Both the position numbers and the translations under genes were made by a program. Source: Sutcliffiella horikoshii (GTDB taxonomy: Bacteria > Bacillota > Bacilli > Bacillales > Bacillaceae_I). Taken from it: a stretch of 64,000 nucleotides of DNA. The stretch spans positions 1 to 64,000 of the forward strand of contig NZ_CP082921.1 of NCBI RefSeq assembly GCF_019931755.1, in the 5' to 3' direction. The notes beneath the pieces are model-generated. The model was given only the letters and a program-made list of their open reading frames with translations, was not told where the DNA came from and made no database searches. Of this stretch, positions 41,884-52,100 are shown piece by piece (position 1 is the stretch's first letter; each line of letters starts with the position of its first letter).

Positions 41884-41969
41884 ATCATACTGCTATTAGT
41901 CTTTGTATATGACTGGTTGACTAGCATACTGGAGTAAGTATTCGTCTAATTGATTAAATTTACTGCCAT

Positions 41970-42137
41970 CTATAATTTTTTCCGATATAGAGGGTTAGTT
42001 AAAGAATTGGGAAAACTTTTTTGCTTACGGTTTCGTAAGCTTTTATAGAAATCTTGCTCCTTTCTCTCTTTTACTGAGGAAAAAGGTTCAATATACTCCT
42101 CTTTAATTATCTTCTTTTGCCATTCTATCTGTCCCAT
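41970..42137 (-). CDS. Small basic protein (55 aa)
   Basis: MGQIEWQKKIIKEEYIEPFS ... FYKSLRNRKQKSFPNSLTNP, 55 residues, site AAAGGGTGATAAA. It starts 4 bases after the stop of the CoiA-like gene, so it is the last gene of that operon. Very basic; nucleic-acid binding is plausible, family unknown. Confidence 0.6.
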   Translation of the reverse strand: MGQIEWQKKIIKEEYIEPFSSVKERKEQDFYKSLRNRKQKSFPNSLTNPLYRKKL

Positions 42138-42141
42138 TTTA

Positions 42142-42993
42142 TCACCCTTTACTATTTAATATTTGTATGAACTTATCAGATTTGATACTCAATTCACTTC
42201 TTTTTATATCCTGGTTATAGGCATTCTTTTTTAAGTAACCATAGGAGATAACCTCTTTGCCTACAAGCTGCTCATCCCGTAATGAAAAATGTTTGAAGTA
42301 TTTATCAAAAACCACTAAGGAAAACTTAGAATTATTGTAAGACTCAAAAGCTATAAAATAGACTTTTTCCCGACGTATTACTCTCTCGACTTTTCCATAA
42401 ACAAAATAAGGTGTTTCTAATAATTCGTTACTCCAATGGAGCGGATATGCCTTGTCGGAATGTAAAATAAGTTTGGAAATCGGAATCTTTGTTCCTTTTA
42501 CCTGTACAACTATACTAGATAAAATACCTGGATCGTAGGATGTTAAGAGATTAACGATTGCTTTTAAAGAGCCAATACTTTTAGTGGATTCGTTCTCCTG
42601 TTTAATCTTTATCTCTGTAGGGTCAATAGGTTTTTTCTCCTTTTCTTCCCGCTCGACTGTCTTAGGTTCATAATCTGGATCTAGTTTATTGAAATTTATT
42701 TTTACGATATTCTGCTTTATTCCACCTTTTAGCATTCCTTCCTGATATTCTTTTACCTTATTGATTGACTCAAGGAATGAAAGTGGCCTATAAAATCCAC
42801 AATTAATATGGTGCTTATTCTCTTCTGATTTACCTGTGGTTTTAAAATGTGGAGCCATATGATCGCTGCCCTTCACAAATATGACTGGTGCTTTGCAGGA
42901 TTTATCGTAACAGTATAGACTATTTCCATGAATCTCAGAATTAAATTCATCCGCGGTGACTATTTTACCGTTAGATAGTACGGCTGATTGCAT
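42142..42993 (-). CDS. CoiA-like zinc-finger protein with C-terminal OB-like part
   Basis: 283 residues. N-terminal ~75 residues 'YCYDKSCKAPVIFVKGSDHM' ... 'HFKTTGKSEENKHHINCGFY' give Cys and His spacing (CxxxxC ... H ... HxxC) like the N-terminal zinc domain of competence protein CoiA. A Lys/Glu-rich linker follows (about 110-135); the C-terminal half is beta-rich ('VYGKVERVIRREKVYFIAFE'). Adjacent to topB; DNA processing in the plasmid's life cycle is the likely area. Confidence 0.65.
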   Translation of the reverse strand: MQSAVLSNGKIVTADEFNSEIHGNSLYCYDKSCKAPVIFVKGSDHMAPHFKTTGKSEENKHHINCGFYRPLSFLESINKVKEYQEGMLKGGIKQNIVKINFNKLDPDYEPKTVEREEKEKKPIDPTEIKIKQENESTKSIGSLKAIVNLLTSYDPGILSSIVVQVKGTKIPISKLILHSDKAYPLHWSNELLETPYFVYGKVERVIRREKVYFIAFESYNNSKFSLVVFDKYFKHFSLRDEQLVGKEVISYGYLKKNAYNQDIKRSELSIKSDKFIQILNSKG

Positions 42994-43011
42994 TATCTTT
43001 ATACCTCCATT

Positions 43012-45222
43012 CTATAAACTTACTTTGTTTGGTGGGAAGGTTAATGAAAGTCTCTTTTTATTTTCATCCCATACAATAAAAGCATCGTAATATTCATCCG
43101 TTTTATTTTTCTTCTTAAACCCAGTTAATAATCCACTATTTCCTGTCTCTAGAATCTTAGAAACTATCTTAGAGGTCAGCTCTTTAGTAAGAAAAGTCTT
43201 TGGAATACTAAAATCACACCCAGTTACACGAAAGCTAGAGCAACCATAAAAATTGCCTTTGTCAACTACAGGCTCTCCACATGATTTGCAGTTTCCAACT
43301 TGTTCATTATTATTAATTTTGGACTCGGAGGTTGATAAAAGGCTTTTTTCAATTTCCCATGATGGTGCCTTATCTTGCAATTCCTGAATTAGCTGAGTTA
43401 CCAGCTCATTCACACGGTTAATAAAAGGTTCGTGTTTCCTTTTTCCTGTACCGATTTCTTCAAGGTATCTTTCCATATTCCCTGTAGTGATAGGTGATGA
43501 TATCCAACAACCTTCTCCTAGTACTTCTATTAACTGTCTACCTTTAGGGGTTAAATAGATTTGGTTATCGTTTATATCGATATAGGATTTTGCAATAATT
43601 TGCTTTATTATGGATGCTCTGGTAGCAACGGTCCCTAGACTTAGTTCTTTTGTAGAGTAATCTCCTCGGGCATCTTTTTCTACAGTTCTTCCTGCTTGTT
43701 CCATAACTTTTACTATTTGCCCCTGAGTATATCTTGGGGGTGCCATCGTTTTTCCCTCAATTGTTTCTAAACTATCAATCTTAACTACGTCCCCTACTGC
43801 TAAAGTAGGAATGAATTCATCTGTTTCTTTGTTATTTACAGCCGGATTACTTAGCTTTAATACTGATCTCCAACCAGGCTCCACTAATTGTTTACCTTTT
43901 GTAACGAAAGTGAATTGTTCATCAATTAAAGTAACAATAGATGTACGATTGTATATAGCAGGGGGATGGTGAGCAGCAATAAAACGTAAGGCTATCATTT
44001 GATAAATACGCTGTTCATCTGAAGTTAATGACATTATATCTGGTGTCTCTATTGTAGGAATAATTGCATAGTGATCGTCGACATTCTTCCCATCCACGAA
44101 ACGTTTATTACTACTAATGTCAGGTATTGGTGTTGGAAAATATGTTGAAAACGAAGTTATCTGACCGAGAGCGGCAAGAATATCGGGGAATTCTAAGGCT
44201 TCATTTTCTGATACTACCCTTGGTTGAGCTCTTGGATAACTAATCGCACCTTTTATATATAAGTCTTGAGCAAGATCAAGAACCTTATCAGGAGCATATT
44301 TATATAATGTATTTGCCTCTTCTTGAAGTGCAGTAAGATTGTAGAACTGAGGAGGAGGTACTTCTTGTTGATTAATTTCTACCTTGTGTACACGTGCTTC
44401 CTTAGAAGTACAATAAATTTTCAATGACTCCGCTTTTTCTTTATCCATAATATTTTCCATACTATCAATACACCACTTACCCTGGTATGCTTTTTCACCG
44501 GCAGAAAAAGAGCCTTTAATGTTCCAGAATGGAGTGCTTTTAAAGTTCGAATTTTCATTTTCACGTTTATAAATGATTGATAATAAACTTGTTTGTACTC
44601 TTCCTATACTGTATAGAGAGTCCCCAACAAGTTTTTCTTTCATTAGAATACTTACACATCTACTTAAATTTATGCCGATAATCCAATCACTTTTTTGTCT
44701 GGTTTGTGCTTCTATAAAAAGATTATGATGATACTTGTCATCCTTTAATTCTTGAAAAGCCTTTAAAACTGCAGGTTTTGTCAGAGAAGAACACCAAAGA
44801 CGTTTAACGGGTTTTTTATTGTTAACATACATGAGTATTTCAGTGACTATCAGCTGGCCTTCTCGCTCGATATCTCCACCATGAATGATGAAATTAATTT
44901 TGGGATTGTTGATCCACTTTTTTATATTGCTGAATATGCTGCTCTTTTGTTTATCAACCTGAAACTTGAATTGATCCGGAATAATCGGCAAATGATCAAG
45001 TTGCCAGTTGCGATAACTAGCTGAATATTTATCGGCGTCTACAAGTTGTAATACATGACCTAAACACCATACCGCTATAGCACCAGAAGGCAAATACTTG
45101 TTGGGAGATACCTCTATATGCGTTTTACAATCCTTCATAGGGAAGGCGGAACACACTTTACGGGCCTGGGCAGGCTTTTCAAAGATAATTAGTGGGCATT
45201 TCTGTTGATTGCTTATAATAAT
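43012..45222 (-). CDS. topB: DNA topoisomerase III-like protein (type IA)
   Basis: About 737 residues. Type IA features: Toprim start LIIFEKPAQARKVCSAFP, 'FIIHGGDIEREGQLIVTEIL', active-site region LYSIGRVQTSLLS... and GAISYPRA with the catalytic Tyr, ending with a zinc ribbon CKSCGEPVVDKGNFYGCSSF. Plasmid topB proteins decatenate daughter plasmids. No ATG, GTG or TTG lies between the upstream stop and the Toprim start in this frame: the only candidates are ATT 45222 or 45219 (AAAGGA site 5-8 bases upstream) or an ATG at 45363 deep inside the preceding gene. A frameshift after ATG 45226 is another option. Confidence 0.8.
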   Translation of the reverse strand: MIISNQQKCPLIIFEKPAQARKVCSAFPMKDCKTHIEVSPNKYLPSGAIAVWCLGHVLQLVDADKYSASYRNWQLDHLPIIPDQFKFQVDKQKSSIFSNIKKWINNPKINFIIHGGDIEREGQLIVTEILMYVNNKKPVKRLWCSSLTKPAVLKAFQELKDDKYHHNLFIEAQTRQKSDWIIGINLSRCVSILMKEKLVGDSLYSIGRVQTSLLSIIYKRENENSNFKSTPFWNIKGSFSAGEKAYQGKWCIDSMENIMDKEKAESLKIYCTSKEARVHKVEINQQEVPPPQFYNLTALQEEANTLYKYAPDKVLDLAQDLYIKGAISYPRAQPRVVSENEALEFPDILAALGQITSFSTYFPTPIPDISSNKRFVDGKNVDDHYAIIPTIETPDIMSLTSDEQRIYQMIALRFIAAHHPPAIYNRTSIVTLIDEQFTFVTKGKQLVEPGWRSVLKLSNPAVNNKETDEFIPTLAVGDVVKIDSLETIEGKTMAPPRYTQGQIVKVMEQAGRTVEKDARGDYSTKELSLGTVATRASIIKQIIAKSYIDINDNQIYLTPKGRQLIEVLGEGCWISSPITTGNMERYLEEIGTGKRKHEPFINRVNELVTQLIQELQDKAPSWEIEKSLLSTSESKINNNEQVGNCKSCGEPVVDKGNFYGCSSFRVTGCDFSIPKTFLTKELTSKIVSKILETGNSGLLTGFKKKNKTDEYYDAFIVWDENKKRLSLTFPPNKVSL

Positions 45223-45233
45223 ACATTCCTTTC

Positions 45234-45539
45234 TTATGCAGCGCTTATGATTCCAAGACCTTTCTGAATTGCGCCACTTGCTCCGAAACCATTTACATAT
45301 TCTATTGGTTTCCCACTCTTCTTGCAAAGCTCCTTCACGATATCCATGGATACATGACCACAAGCTCCTAACAATACGACTACAACGTCTGCTTTCTTGA
45401 TAATGCTACGAAATTCTTTCTTATTTCCTCCATTACGGGTTTTACCAGAGTGAAATAACACCTCGCAACCCATTTTCTTCCCCACTTGTTTATAAGTACT
45501 TTCTTGACTCCCACCAAAAATAGCAATTTTCTTTTTCAT
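45234..45539 (-). CDS. DUF2325 family protein
   Basis: 101 residues, MKKKIAIFGGSQESTYKQVG..., Rossmann-like with IIKKADVVVVLLGACGHVSM. DUF2325 proteins often accompany replication or partition genes on Gram-positive plasmids; molecular function unknown. Site AAAGGAGAG. Upstream, TTGTATTA/TAATACAA (45570-45577, 45585-45592) plus a further TAATACA (45561-45567) look like an operator. First gene of the topB operon. Confidence 0.82.
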   Translation of the reverse strand: MKKKIAIFGGSQESTYKQVGKKMGCEVLFHSGKTRNGGNKKEFRSIIKKADVVVVLLGACGHVSMDIVKELCKKSGKPIEYVNGFGASGAIQKGLGIISAA

Positions 45540-45560
45540 CGTTAATCTCTCCTTTTTAAA

Positions 45561-45592
45561 TAATACATTTTGTATTACTTTAAATAATACAA
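45561..45592. promoter_or_regulatory. Candidate operator before DUF2325-topB
   Basis: Inverted TTGTATTA/TAATACAA with 7-base spacer, and a direct third half-site 3 bases away. Lies 22-53 bases upstream of the start codon, where a repressor would block the promoter. Binding protein unknown. Confidence 0.5.
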
Positions 45593-45639
45593 CAGGAGCA
45601 TCAACTTTGTAAATTGTTTTTGTATTTTTCTGATATTAA

Positions 45640-46302
45640 TTATGTTACCTCGGTACTTATCCAACCTTCACTTATACTCTTTACGACAGCACCAACACGA
45701 CTGTTTACATTTAATTTCTTCTGGATGCTTGTGGAATAATTATGAACAGTAGGCTCTGAAACAAATAATGCTTTTGCAATTTCTTTATTTGTTAAATCTA
45801 AAGCCATAGCTTCTAATATCTCCCACTCTTTATGAGTAAGTAAATCCGTTGGTCTTAAAGATTGTGTGTTTTTTACTTGATGTTTCTCTCGTTCAAACAA
45901 TTTGGATAATATGTGACGATTAACCCTCTGGTCTACATATACTTCTCCTTTCATAACAAATGATATAGCATCTAACAATGTTGTTAATTGATTATTTTTT
46001 AGTAGAATCCCTTTCACTCCAAGAAAGAAGCAATCTAGGATATATACTTCTTCATTCTTATCCGACAACAGTAATAGGTTATGTGAAATCTTTGCTAAGC
46101 TTTCTATTACTTTCATTTCCTTTGCCACATCTATACTAGGTGGTTCAACAATTAATATACTTGAATTAGATATCCACTCTATATTGTTTTTCCAAGTTGA
46201 AATACTGAATACATTTATCTCATTACATTCAGGGAAATGTATTTGCAAAAGAGTTTTTAAACCCTCTCCTTGATACCTTTCCATCACTAGACTTATTTTC
46301 AA
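45640..46302 (-). CDS. LuxR-type response-regulator-like transcription factor
   Basis: 220 residues. C-terminal LuxR HTH: 'LTHKEWEILEAMALDLTNKE', IAKALFVSEPTVHNYSTSI, KKLNVNSRVGAVVKS. The N-terminal ~125 residues look like a receiver domain (SNSSILIVEPPSI, 'FFLGVKGILLKNNQLTTLLD') but without the clear acidic pocket and phospho-Asp context, so it is probably phosphorylation-independent. An attenuator hairpin precedes the gene. Confidence 0.83.
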   Translation of the reverse strand: MKISLVMERYQGEGLKTLLQIHFPECNEINVFSISTWKNNIEWISNSSILIVEPPSIDVAKEMKVIESLAKISHNLLLLSDKNEEVYILDCFFLGVKGILLKNNQLTTLLDAISFVMKGEVYVDQRVNRHILSKLFEREKHQVKNTQSLRPTDLLTHKEWEILEAMALDLTNKEIAKALFVSEPTVHNYSTSIQKKLNVNSRVGAVVKSISEGWISTEVT

Positions 46303-46326
46303 AACCTACTCCTTCCTAACAGAAAA

Positions 46327-46373
46327 ATCCCTCTATACAGACATACCTAAAAAGGCGTCTAATATAGAGGGAT
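46327..46373 (-). terminator. Attenuator before the LuxR-type gene
   Basis: On the - strand ATCCCTCTATATTAGAC / GTCTGTATAGAGGGAT with few mismatches, then T5, 20 bases before the start region of the gene. Confidence 0.75.
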
Positions 46374-46405
46374 CTCCCTTGTTATATAATTATGGTCAAT
46401 TTAAA

Positions 46406-46430
46406 AAGCTCTATATATATTATAGAGCTT
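46406..46430 (-). terminator. Terminator of the SNF2-to-46455 operon
   Basis: AAGCTCTATA / TATAGAGCTT with a 5-base loop and T5 on the - strand, about 25 bases after the 46455 stop. Confidence 0.85.
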
Positions 46431-46454
46431 CTACTTGGCATAAAACAATATAAA

Positions 46455-46976
46455 TTAACCTAAATTTATCAATTTTGAATCTTTAAGCATCGCATATTTA
46501 CCAATTCCATCTTGATTTACATACCAACACATAACAGAAGCAATAGGTCCCGCTGCACCGTGATCATGTAATGGTACAGGAGAAGAATATTGTCTTGTTG
46601 ATTCTATAGTTTTATTTAAAGCTATGATTTTTTTTGTAGATTTATCAATTACCCAACATCCAAAAGTTTGATCAGGAGAAACATACCAAAAAGCATCTGA
46701 CCTATCTACTTTTCTTACCGGTTGAAATGGATATCCTTCATCATTTATTACATTAGAATAGGAGGCGTGTTGCATATGTTTAGACCAGGAGTAGTCCAAT
46801 GATTCATTAGTACTTTTAGACAAAACCTTCTTTTCACAGGATAAGAAAACCGAAGGTTTTGCTACCTCAATGTTTTTCCAATATCCGCACTGATCGGTTA
46901 AACCATCGTACATCATGCAGTCTGTTTGGCATGTCTGTATTTTTTTCTTTGGATTATTAACTACTAGTTTTAACAC
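46455..46976 (-). CDS. Cys-containing hypothetical protein
   Basis: 173 residues from GTG 46976 (AGGAGG, 6 bases). N-terminal Cys cluster ('CQTDCMMYDGLTDQCGYW'), then 'SDAFWYVSPDQTFGCWVIDK' and 'GPIASVMCWYVNQDGIGKYA', two similar tryptophan-rich segments that may be repeats of one domain. Lipid or secretion signal absent. Last gene of the long leftward operon; family unknown. Confidence 0.65.
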   Translation of the reverse strand: MLKLVVNNPKKKIQTCQTDCMMYDGLTDQCGYWKNIEVAKPSVFLSCEKKVLSKSTNESLDYSWSKHMQHASYSNVINDEGYPFQPVRKVDRSDAFWYVSPDQTFGCWVIDKSTKKIIALNKTIESTRQYSSPVPLHDHGAAGPIASVMCWYVNQDGIGKYAMLKDSKLINLG

Positions 46977-46998
46977 ACGGCACCTCCTAAAATCCAAT

Positions 46999-47586
46999 TT
47001 ATGTGGACATAAATACGACTGGTATAATCGTGGAGAGAGTTGCAACTAAAATCGAACCTACCAGAAGACGCCTACTCCACCTATGATAATCTGGATGTCT
47101 TATTAGTTTATGGTTGAATCTGAACAATAGGCTTGTTAAGAGCATACCGACTGCTATAAATACCCCTGTAGCGGTCAAAAAACTCATAATATCTTTTATA
47201 AGAGTGGGTACGCCCATTACTGTAGTGGAATAGAATAATATAGGCCCTCCTCTTAATAAGAGAATTACTACTAATGATGAAAGCATTATTCCAGCCGACC
47301 ATTTCATCCACTGACCATTCTTAAATAATAATGACATAGCATAGCCAATTACTGCAACAATAAATATTATTGTAATTATATTCATTCCTACTTCATACAC
47401 CGTAGGGAGCGAACTATCAAGTGAAGTCATCATATTATGAAAGAAACCAGATGAATCAGTTGGTGTTATGGGAGCGTTTGGATCCCTTGGATTAGGCAAT
47501 ATATTACTTACAGCATATATATTATGTTGCATAAATAATGTCTGAAAGCCACATAAAGCCATGAAACTAAAGACTATCTTCCTCAT
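46999..47586 (-). CDS. Polytopic membrane protein, secretion-system-like
   Basis: 195 residues: signal-like N-terminus (MRKIVFSFMALCGFQTLFMQ), then four membrane helices (about 66-86, 97-115, 130-155, 170-192). Size, signal and helix pattern recall small membrane subunits of conjugative type IV systems (VirB2/TrbC/TrbL-like), but there is no diagnostic motif and no other transfer gene is evident. Its start overlaps the stop of the 48239 gene. Confidence 0.6.
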   Translation of the reverse strand: MRKIVFSFMALCGFQTLFMQHNIYAVSNILPNPRDPNAPITPTDSSGFFHNMMTSLDSSLPTVYEVGMNIITIIFIVAVIGYAMSLLFKNGQWMKWSAGIMLSSLVVILLLRGGPILFYSTTVMGVPTLIKDIMSFLTATGVFIAVGMLLTSLLFRFNHKLIRHPDYHRWSRRLLVGSILVATLSTIIPVVFMST

Positions 47587-48239
47587 TTGGCAGCTGCCTT
47601 ATAGACATTCTTTACTTTTTCTTTTCTTACTTCCCAGACCATCTTTCCATTAACAACAGGTACTTTAGCATAAAGTGAGTGTTGTTTCATACTCTTTTCA
47701 TCTGCTATATCTGTAATGGCAGACCAATTTTCTGCAACCTTAGCATTCGGTTTGCCTTTTTGTAGAGTTATTCCAAACTCTTTAGCGTTAATGTTTATAC
47801 CAAAGATAATATTTCTTAACTTCTTTCTAGAACCTTTGAACTCCACAAATTCAATATACTTATGAAATTGAGACAGGCTTTGGTACGAACGATAAACAGC
47901 TGCTAGAACATCATGTACCCTTTCGCCAAACTCCAGGTTGAGTTTTACTTGAATATCATTGTCTTTAAAAGTGCCATCTTGTTTGACTTGAATTGTTACA
48001 GTAACACCTTTTCGAACTTTTTGAATGAATGGACTTAACCAACTAAGGTAAGTATATTCTAAATAATCTAGTACATTTTCATAATAATCTTCTGTAGGTA
48101 CTATATCCGGGCTGCCATAACTTTCAATAGTTACCTGTTTCTCGCGTTCATTATACTTTAGTTCTATTACTTCTACCGCCAATGACTCTTCTTTCAGGTT
48201 ATCAATATAGTCTATTATACTATTCACTTGTAAAAACAT
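47583..48239 (-). CDS. Hypothetical protein in SNF2 operon
   Basis: 218 residues from ATG 48239 (AGGGG). MFLQVNSIIDYIDNLKEESL..., mixed alpha/beta, with 'SRKKLRNIIFGININAKEFG'. Overlaps the following membrane-protein gene by 4 bases. Not recognised. Confidence 0.62.
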   Translation of the reverse strand: MFLQVNSIIDYIDNLKEESLAVEVIELKYNEREKQVTIESYGSPDIVPTEDYYENVLDYLEYTYLSWLSPFIQKVRKGVTVTIQVKQDGTFKDNDIQVKLNLEFGERVHDVLAAVYRSYQSLSQFHKYIEFVEFKGSRKKLRNIIFGININAKEFGITLQKGKPNAKVAENWSAITDIADEKSMKQHSLYAKVPVVNGKMVWEVRKEKVKNVYKAAAK

Positions 48240-48377
48240 GGTTTTACCCCTTTCCATATCCCTATTCTAAATTTTATTTTCTTTAGGCATTTATGTCCAC
48301 CAATTTTCGACAAATATTCCTACATAACTAAAACTTTAGTACAAAAGTACCAGAGGGCGTAAAAATATTACTCCTTC

Positions 48378-48465
48378 CCAAAATGCACCATCCATTCTAG
48401 ATGCATTTTGGAAAAGAGGCGACTAGGACTGTGAACATCTAGCCTTATAGTCGCGTCTTATTTTG
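48378..48465 (-). terminator. Tandem hairpins between 48467 and 48239
   Basis: On the - strand, first a stem with GCGACTA ... TAGTCGC (48415-48457) ending CTCTTTT, then CCAAAATGCA/TGCATTTTGG (48378-48387, 48402-48411) directly followed by GAAGGAG. The first looks like a terminator for 48467; the second is a very stable hairpin in the leader of the 48239 gene. No gene in 48240-48466. Confidence 0.6.
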
Positions 48466-48466
48466 A

Positions 48467-49114
48467 TTAAATTGCTTCTGCTATTTCAATCTCATCGTCA
48501 TACCAGTAATATTCTGCTTCGTCGGGAATACAATATTCCTGATGCTGAAGCCTTTGAATATCTAGTACTTCAACAACTTCAACACGGTCTTTCATTCTGT
48601 TCACTTGTAAAGATAGAATGTCACCATGTTGTACTTTTCTTGCAAAGTCATTAAGATCTAGCCATATGCGAGTGCCATCTGACACATGTACGTATTCTCT
48701 TTCTATACCGACGACACTAACCATCCAGTTCTGAAGCCCCTCTTTATTATCAGATATTTTAGTTGAGCCAAGTACGGTTGGTATTACCTCTTCTTTTTCC
48801 TCATAAACCCAATCTGCAAGGGACAATCCATCATCGTCACTTGTAACGCTCATTTCTGAAACCAACTCTTGGAATAGACTTTCCGCTTCGGTTCCTTCAA
48901 TGTCTGAGTGTGCCAATACCATTGAAGAATCTAAAGCTGCAGTTGGTTGTTCTAATTCAGTAAATACTTCCTCAAAAACAAAGTTTTCTTGTGGAAAGTA
49001 ATAAGGACAATCTAAATGTTTTTGTTTATAGTGGCTATATAGAAATTTTTCCATTAAGTAAAGCTCAGCAAATAATATTATTAGAATCTGTGTAGCAATA
49101 ATTAACATACTCAC
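48467..49114 (-). CDS. Membrane-anchored acidic protein
   Basis: 215 residues. N-terminal membrane helix (MLIIATQILIILFAELYLM), then an acidic, low-complexity stretch (about 50-130) and a C-terminal beta-rich domain ('SVVGIEREYVHVSDGTRIWL', 'HGDILSLQVNRMKDRVEVVE'). Start GTG 49114 or ATG 49108, both after AGGAGAGAGG. Family unknown; sits 18 bases after the helicase gene. Confidence 0.6.
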   Translation of the reverse strand: MSMLIIATQILIILFAELYLMEKFLYSHYKQKHLDCPYYFPQENFVFEEVFTELEQPTAALDSSMVLAHSDIEGTEAESLFQELVSEMSVTSDDDGLSLADWVYEEKEEVIPTVLGSTKISDNKEGLQNWMVSVVGIEREYVHVSDGTRIWLDLNDFARKVQHGDILSLQVNRMKDRVEVVEVLDIQRLQHQEYCIPDEAEYYWYDDEIEIAEAI

Positions 49115-49132
49115 TTGTTATCCTCTCTCCTT

Positions 49133-52100
49133 TTAAAATAGGTCGAATGCTAATTGCCCATCCACTGGTCCTTTTTTTCGCTTACTAACTGATTCGGATT
49201 CGACAATTTTTGACACTATACTTTTGTCATGTTGACGTTGTGGCGCTGTTAGATGGTCTAGCAGTGCTACATCATCTACAAAGTCCATACCGAATGCAGT
49301 AGTCATATCCACTTCTAGGACTTGGTTTTTTACCGAAAATCCTAAGATAAGACCTCTCTTTATATTTTCAGCAATAGTAGTGCCATTACGATTAATGACG
49401 TTCCTAGTTGCTTCAGTATCAACTTGATGGCTAACCCATTTGAGTAGTTGGTCTCGGATAGATAGTGGCTTTTGCTTCTTTTTCTTGCCAATTCCAGATA
49501 AGATTTCTCTAGCTCGGTCAGAGTGTTGACTTACCCAGTCTTCCGTTGAACCCTTAAGAACCTTGTTACCTTTCTTAACAGATTCAATTAACATGGATTG
49601 TAGATCTCCCTCATCACCTAACATTGCTGAGAGTCCGTCACTAGATACTTCCCCGTTTATAGCAGCTGTTGCTCTATTTTTTTGAGCAATAAGAGTGGCC
49701 ATGCTCTCCTGGAAGGTCTCTTTATATTGGATGTAATATAGACGGCATTCTTGATCTTGACCTATTCTCCATGCTCTTCTAGCACTCTGGTTAATCGTAA
49801 AGAGTGACCAGCTGAACTGATAATAGATTAGCGTAGGGGTACACAGAAGATCTAAGCCTACCTTTACTAGCTCTTGTGAGACGATACAAACATCGAAGTT
49901 TTCATCTTCCATTTTCTTTTTAAGCCAAGTAGAACGCTGGTTACCTTTAACTGTTCCAGTATCTAGAACACACACCTTTGCTCCAACCTTTTCTAAAACC
50001 TCTTTTAGTCGAGGTCTCAAATCTCGCCCAGGATTAGATGAACCTGTATCTCGCACATAAACAATGCTCTTTCTACCCTCAGACATCTCGGATTCGATTA
50101 TCTCTTGCAACTTCTTCTCTTTATTAAGCAATTTATCCGTTGATAAATGCTTAGCTTTCCAAATTAACGCCCTGTCCCCTTCCTCTTGCTTCATCGTGCA
50201 ATCTGGAAAAGTGAATGGATTATCTGGATATGCAATACCATAATCAGTCATAGGTAAGTAAAGCTTAAATCCATCATCTCTTTGGTCAATTTGGTGCTCA
50301 AAAGTATTTATCATCTCTTGGTAGTGTTCTTTTGTTTCCTCATCCATGTCTACAAAAATTGTAGGAGTGTCTACAAGTTCTACTGGATCAGGCCATACAT
50401 CTTTCAGCCTCACATTAATAACATTGTGGACCATAAACTTTCCATAAATGAAAGGTGAAATACCAGGAAGTATTTTTTCTGTTCGTCTTACACCACCTCT
50501 AGAATTCGTGTTACTAAATTCCGAAGATTCTTTTCTCTCATATATAGTTTCTTCTATATTTCCAAATTCCTCATTAAATCTTCTTACTTCGCTATATTGA
50601 TAGCCGCTCGCCACCATATCTTGAGGGAACAATCTCCATAGCAAATAATAAATATCCTCAGCGCGTCCTCCAAATAGAGTTCCTGTACCAGCAATCACCT
50701 TCTTGGAAACAGCAGCAAGGGAACCGAGGCTCACACCTTGGGCTGTCATACCGGCCTTTAATTCATGAACTTCGTCACACAAAGATATATCAAAGAAATT
50801 TTTCATTCTTCTTCTGATATATTCAATGGTTGCGAGTTTTCTAGGCATCCCCACAACTTTGTCAGGCTCCTTTTGGGTGTGTTGGATGTGCTCTACTAAT
50901 TTGTTATTGTTTTGCTCAATAGCTTGAACTAATTTTTTTTCATGTTCTTTCCATTCGCTGAAGCTTCGATAACGTGTTGGCACTCTTTTGCTCCAAAGAT
51001 TCTCACCGCACTCACTACAAAAAGCATTTTGTGGCTTTGCGCTATTTTTCAATCTTCTAGAAGAACTAAACTCATCCTCCATCATAGTGCGTTTTGTGTG
51101 TTCATCCACTTCTTGGCCATCTTCCGTAACAACAACATTCGTAGACTCTATTACTTGGTGTGCTTGACCGCAGCTTGGACAATAGTAACCATAACGATAC
51201 GGATTCCTATCATTCGTTTTTTGTATTAGTGTCTTCTTTTCTTGAAAAGTCACAGCAGGCATTAACCTACTATCTCCTCTCATCGTCGTAAAACTAATAA
51301 CAAAGAAAGTAGGCTTAATAGGTTTAGGTCTACCATTTGCAGTCCATTGATTATGAAAGCGAATGAGTTGTTCTGTTCTCTCTATTACATGGACCTCTGC
51401 ATGAGGAACAATCTCCCTAATTTCATCTGGCCATTTAACAGTCAAAGATGGCGGAACCATCAAGCAGGCAAAATAACCAACCTTCCCTTTCATACGATTA
51501 TATCCATCAGCAATACTTGTCATCATCGCGCTTTTTCCCGTGGACATTTCACCCTGGATAATAACAGCTTTTTGTTCATTCAGTCGTTTAGATACTGCTG
51601 TCGCAACATGGGCCTGAACCGGGAACAATTCCCTTGGATAGCTTTTAAAATGTTCTAAACTACTATCCTGGAGCGGATCATGTGTAGGCGTAACTTCTTG
51701 AGACAACTTTTCGACCATATCATCTGAGTAGTCAACCATATAATTGGTTAAATCATCTATATTACTTACTGCTTCTCCAGATCCTTCAACAGGAAATGAT
51801 AATACCTTACTCTTAATCATTCTTGATATTAAATCATCAGCCGCTTCTTCTGTAAGATTTATCTTTAGTAGAGATAAACCGTCTGGGAAAAGGTTCGTAT
51901 CATAATAAAGTGGAACCTGTTCAAGATGCTTACATCTTAAAAGCTCGTTATAAACATCCTTTTTCCATTCCTCCAAAATATGCAAGCCGTATTTACTTCC
52001 TCCTAGCAAGTTAGCAATATCTTCTGCAGGCTCGCCTTCAAAGGACAGCACATACTCTTCATTGGCCAATACCTTTTCATGGACAATTGCTAATGCTTTA

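Noticed and set aside
46999..47586. Conjugation pilin or type IV secretion subunit
   Set aside because: Membrane pattern only; no VirD4, VirB4 or relaxase gene in the window to support it, so not named as such.
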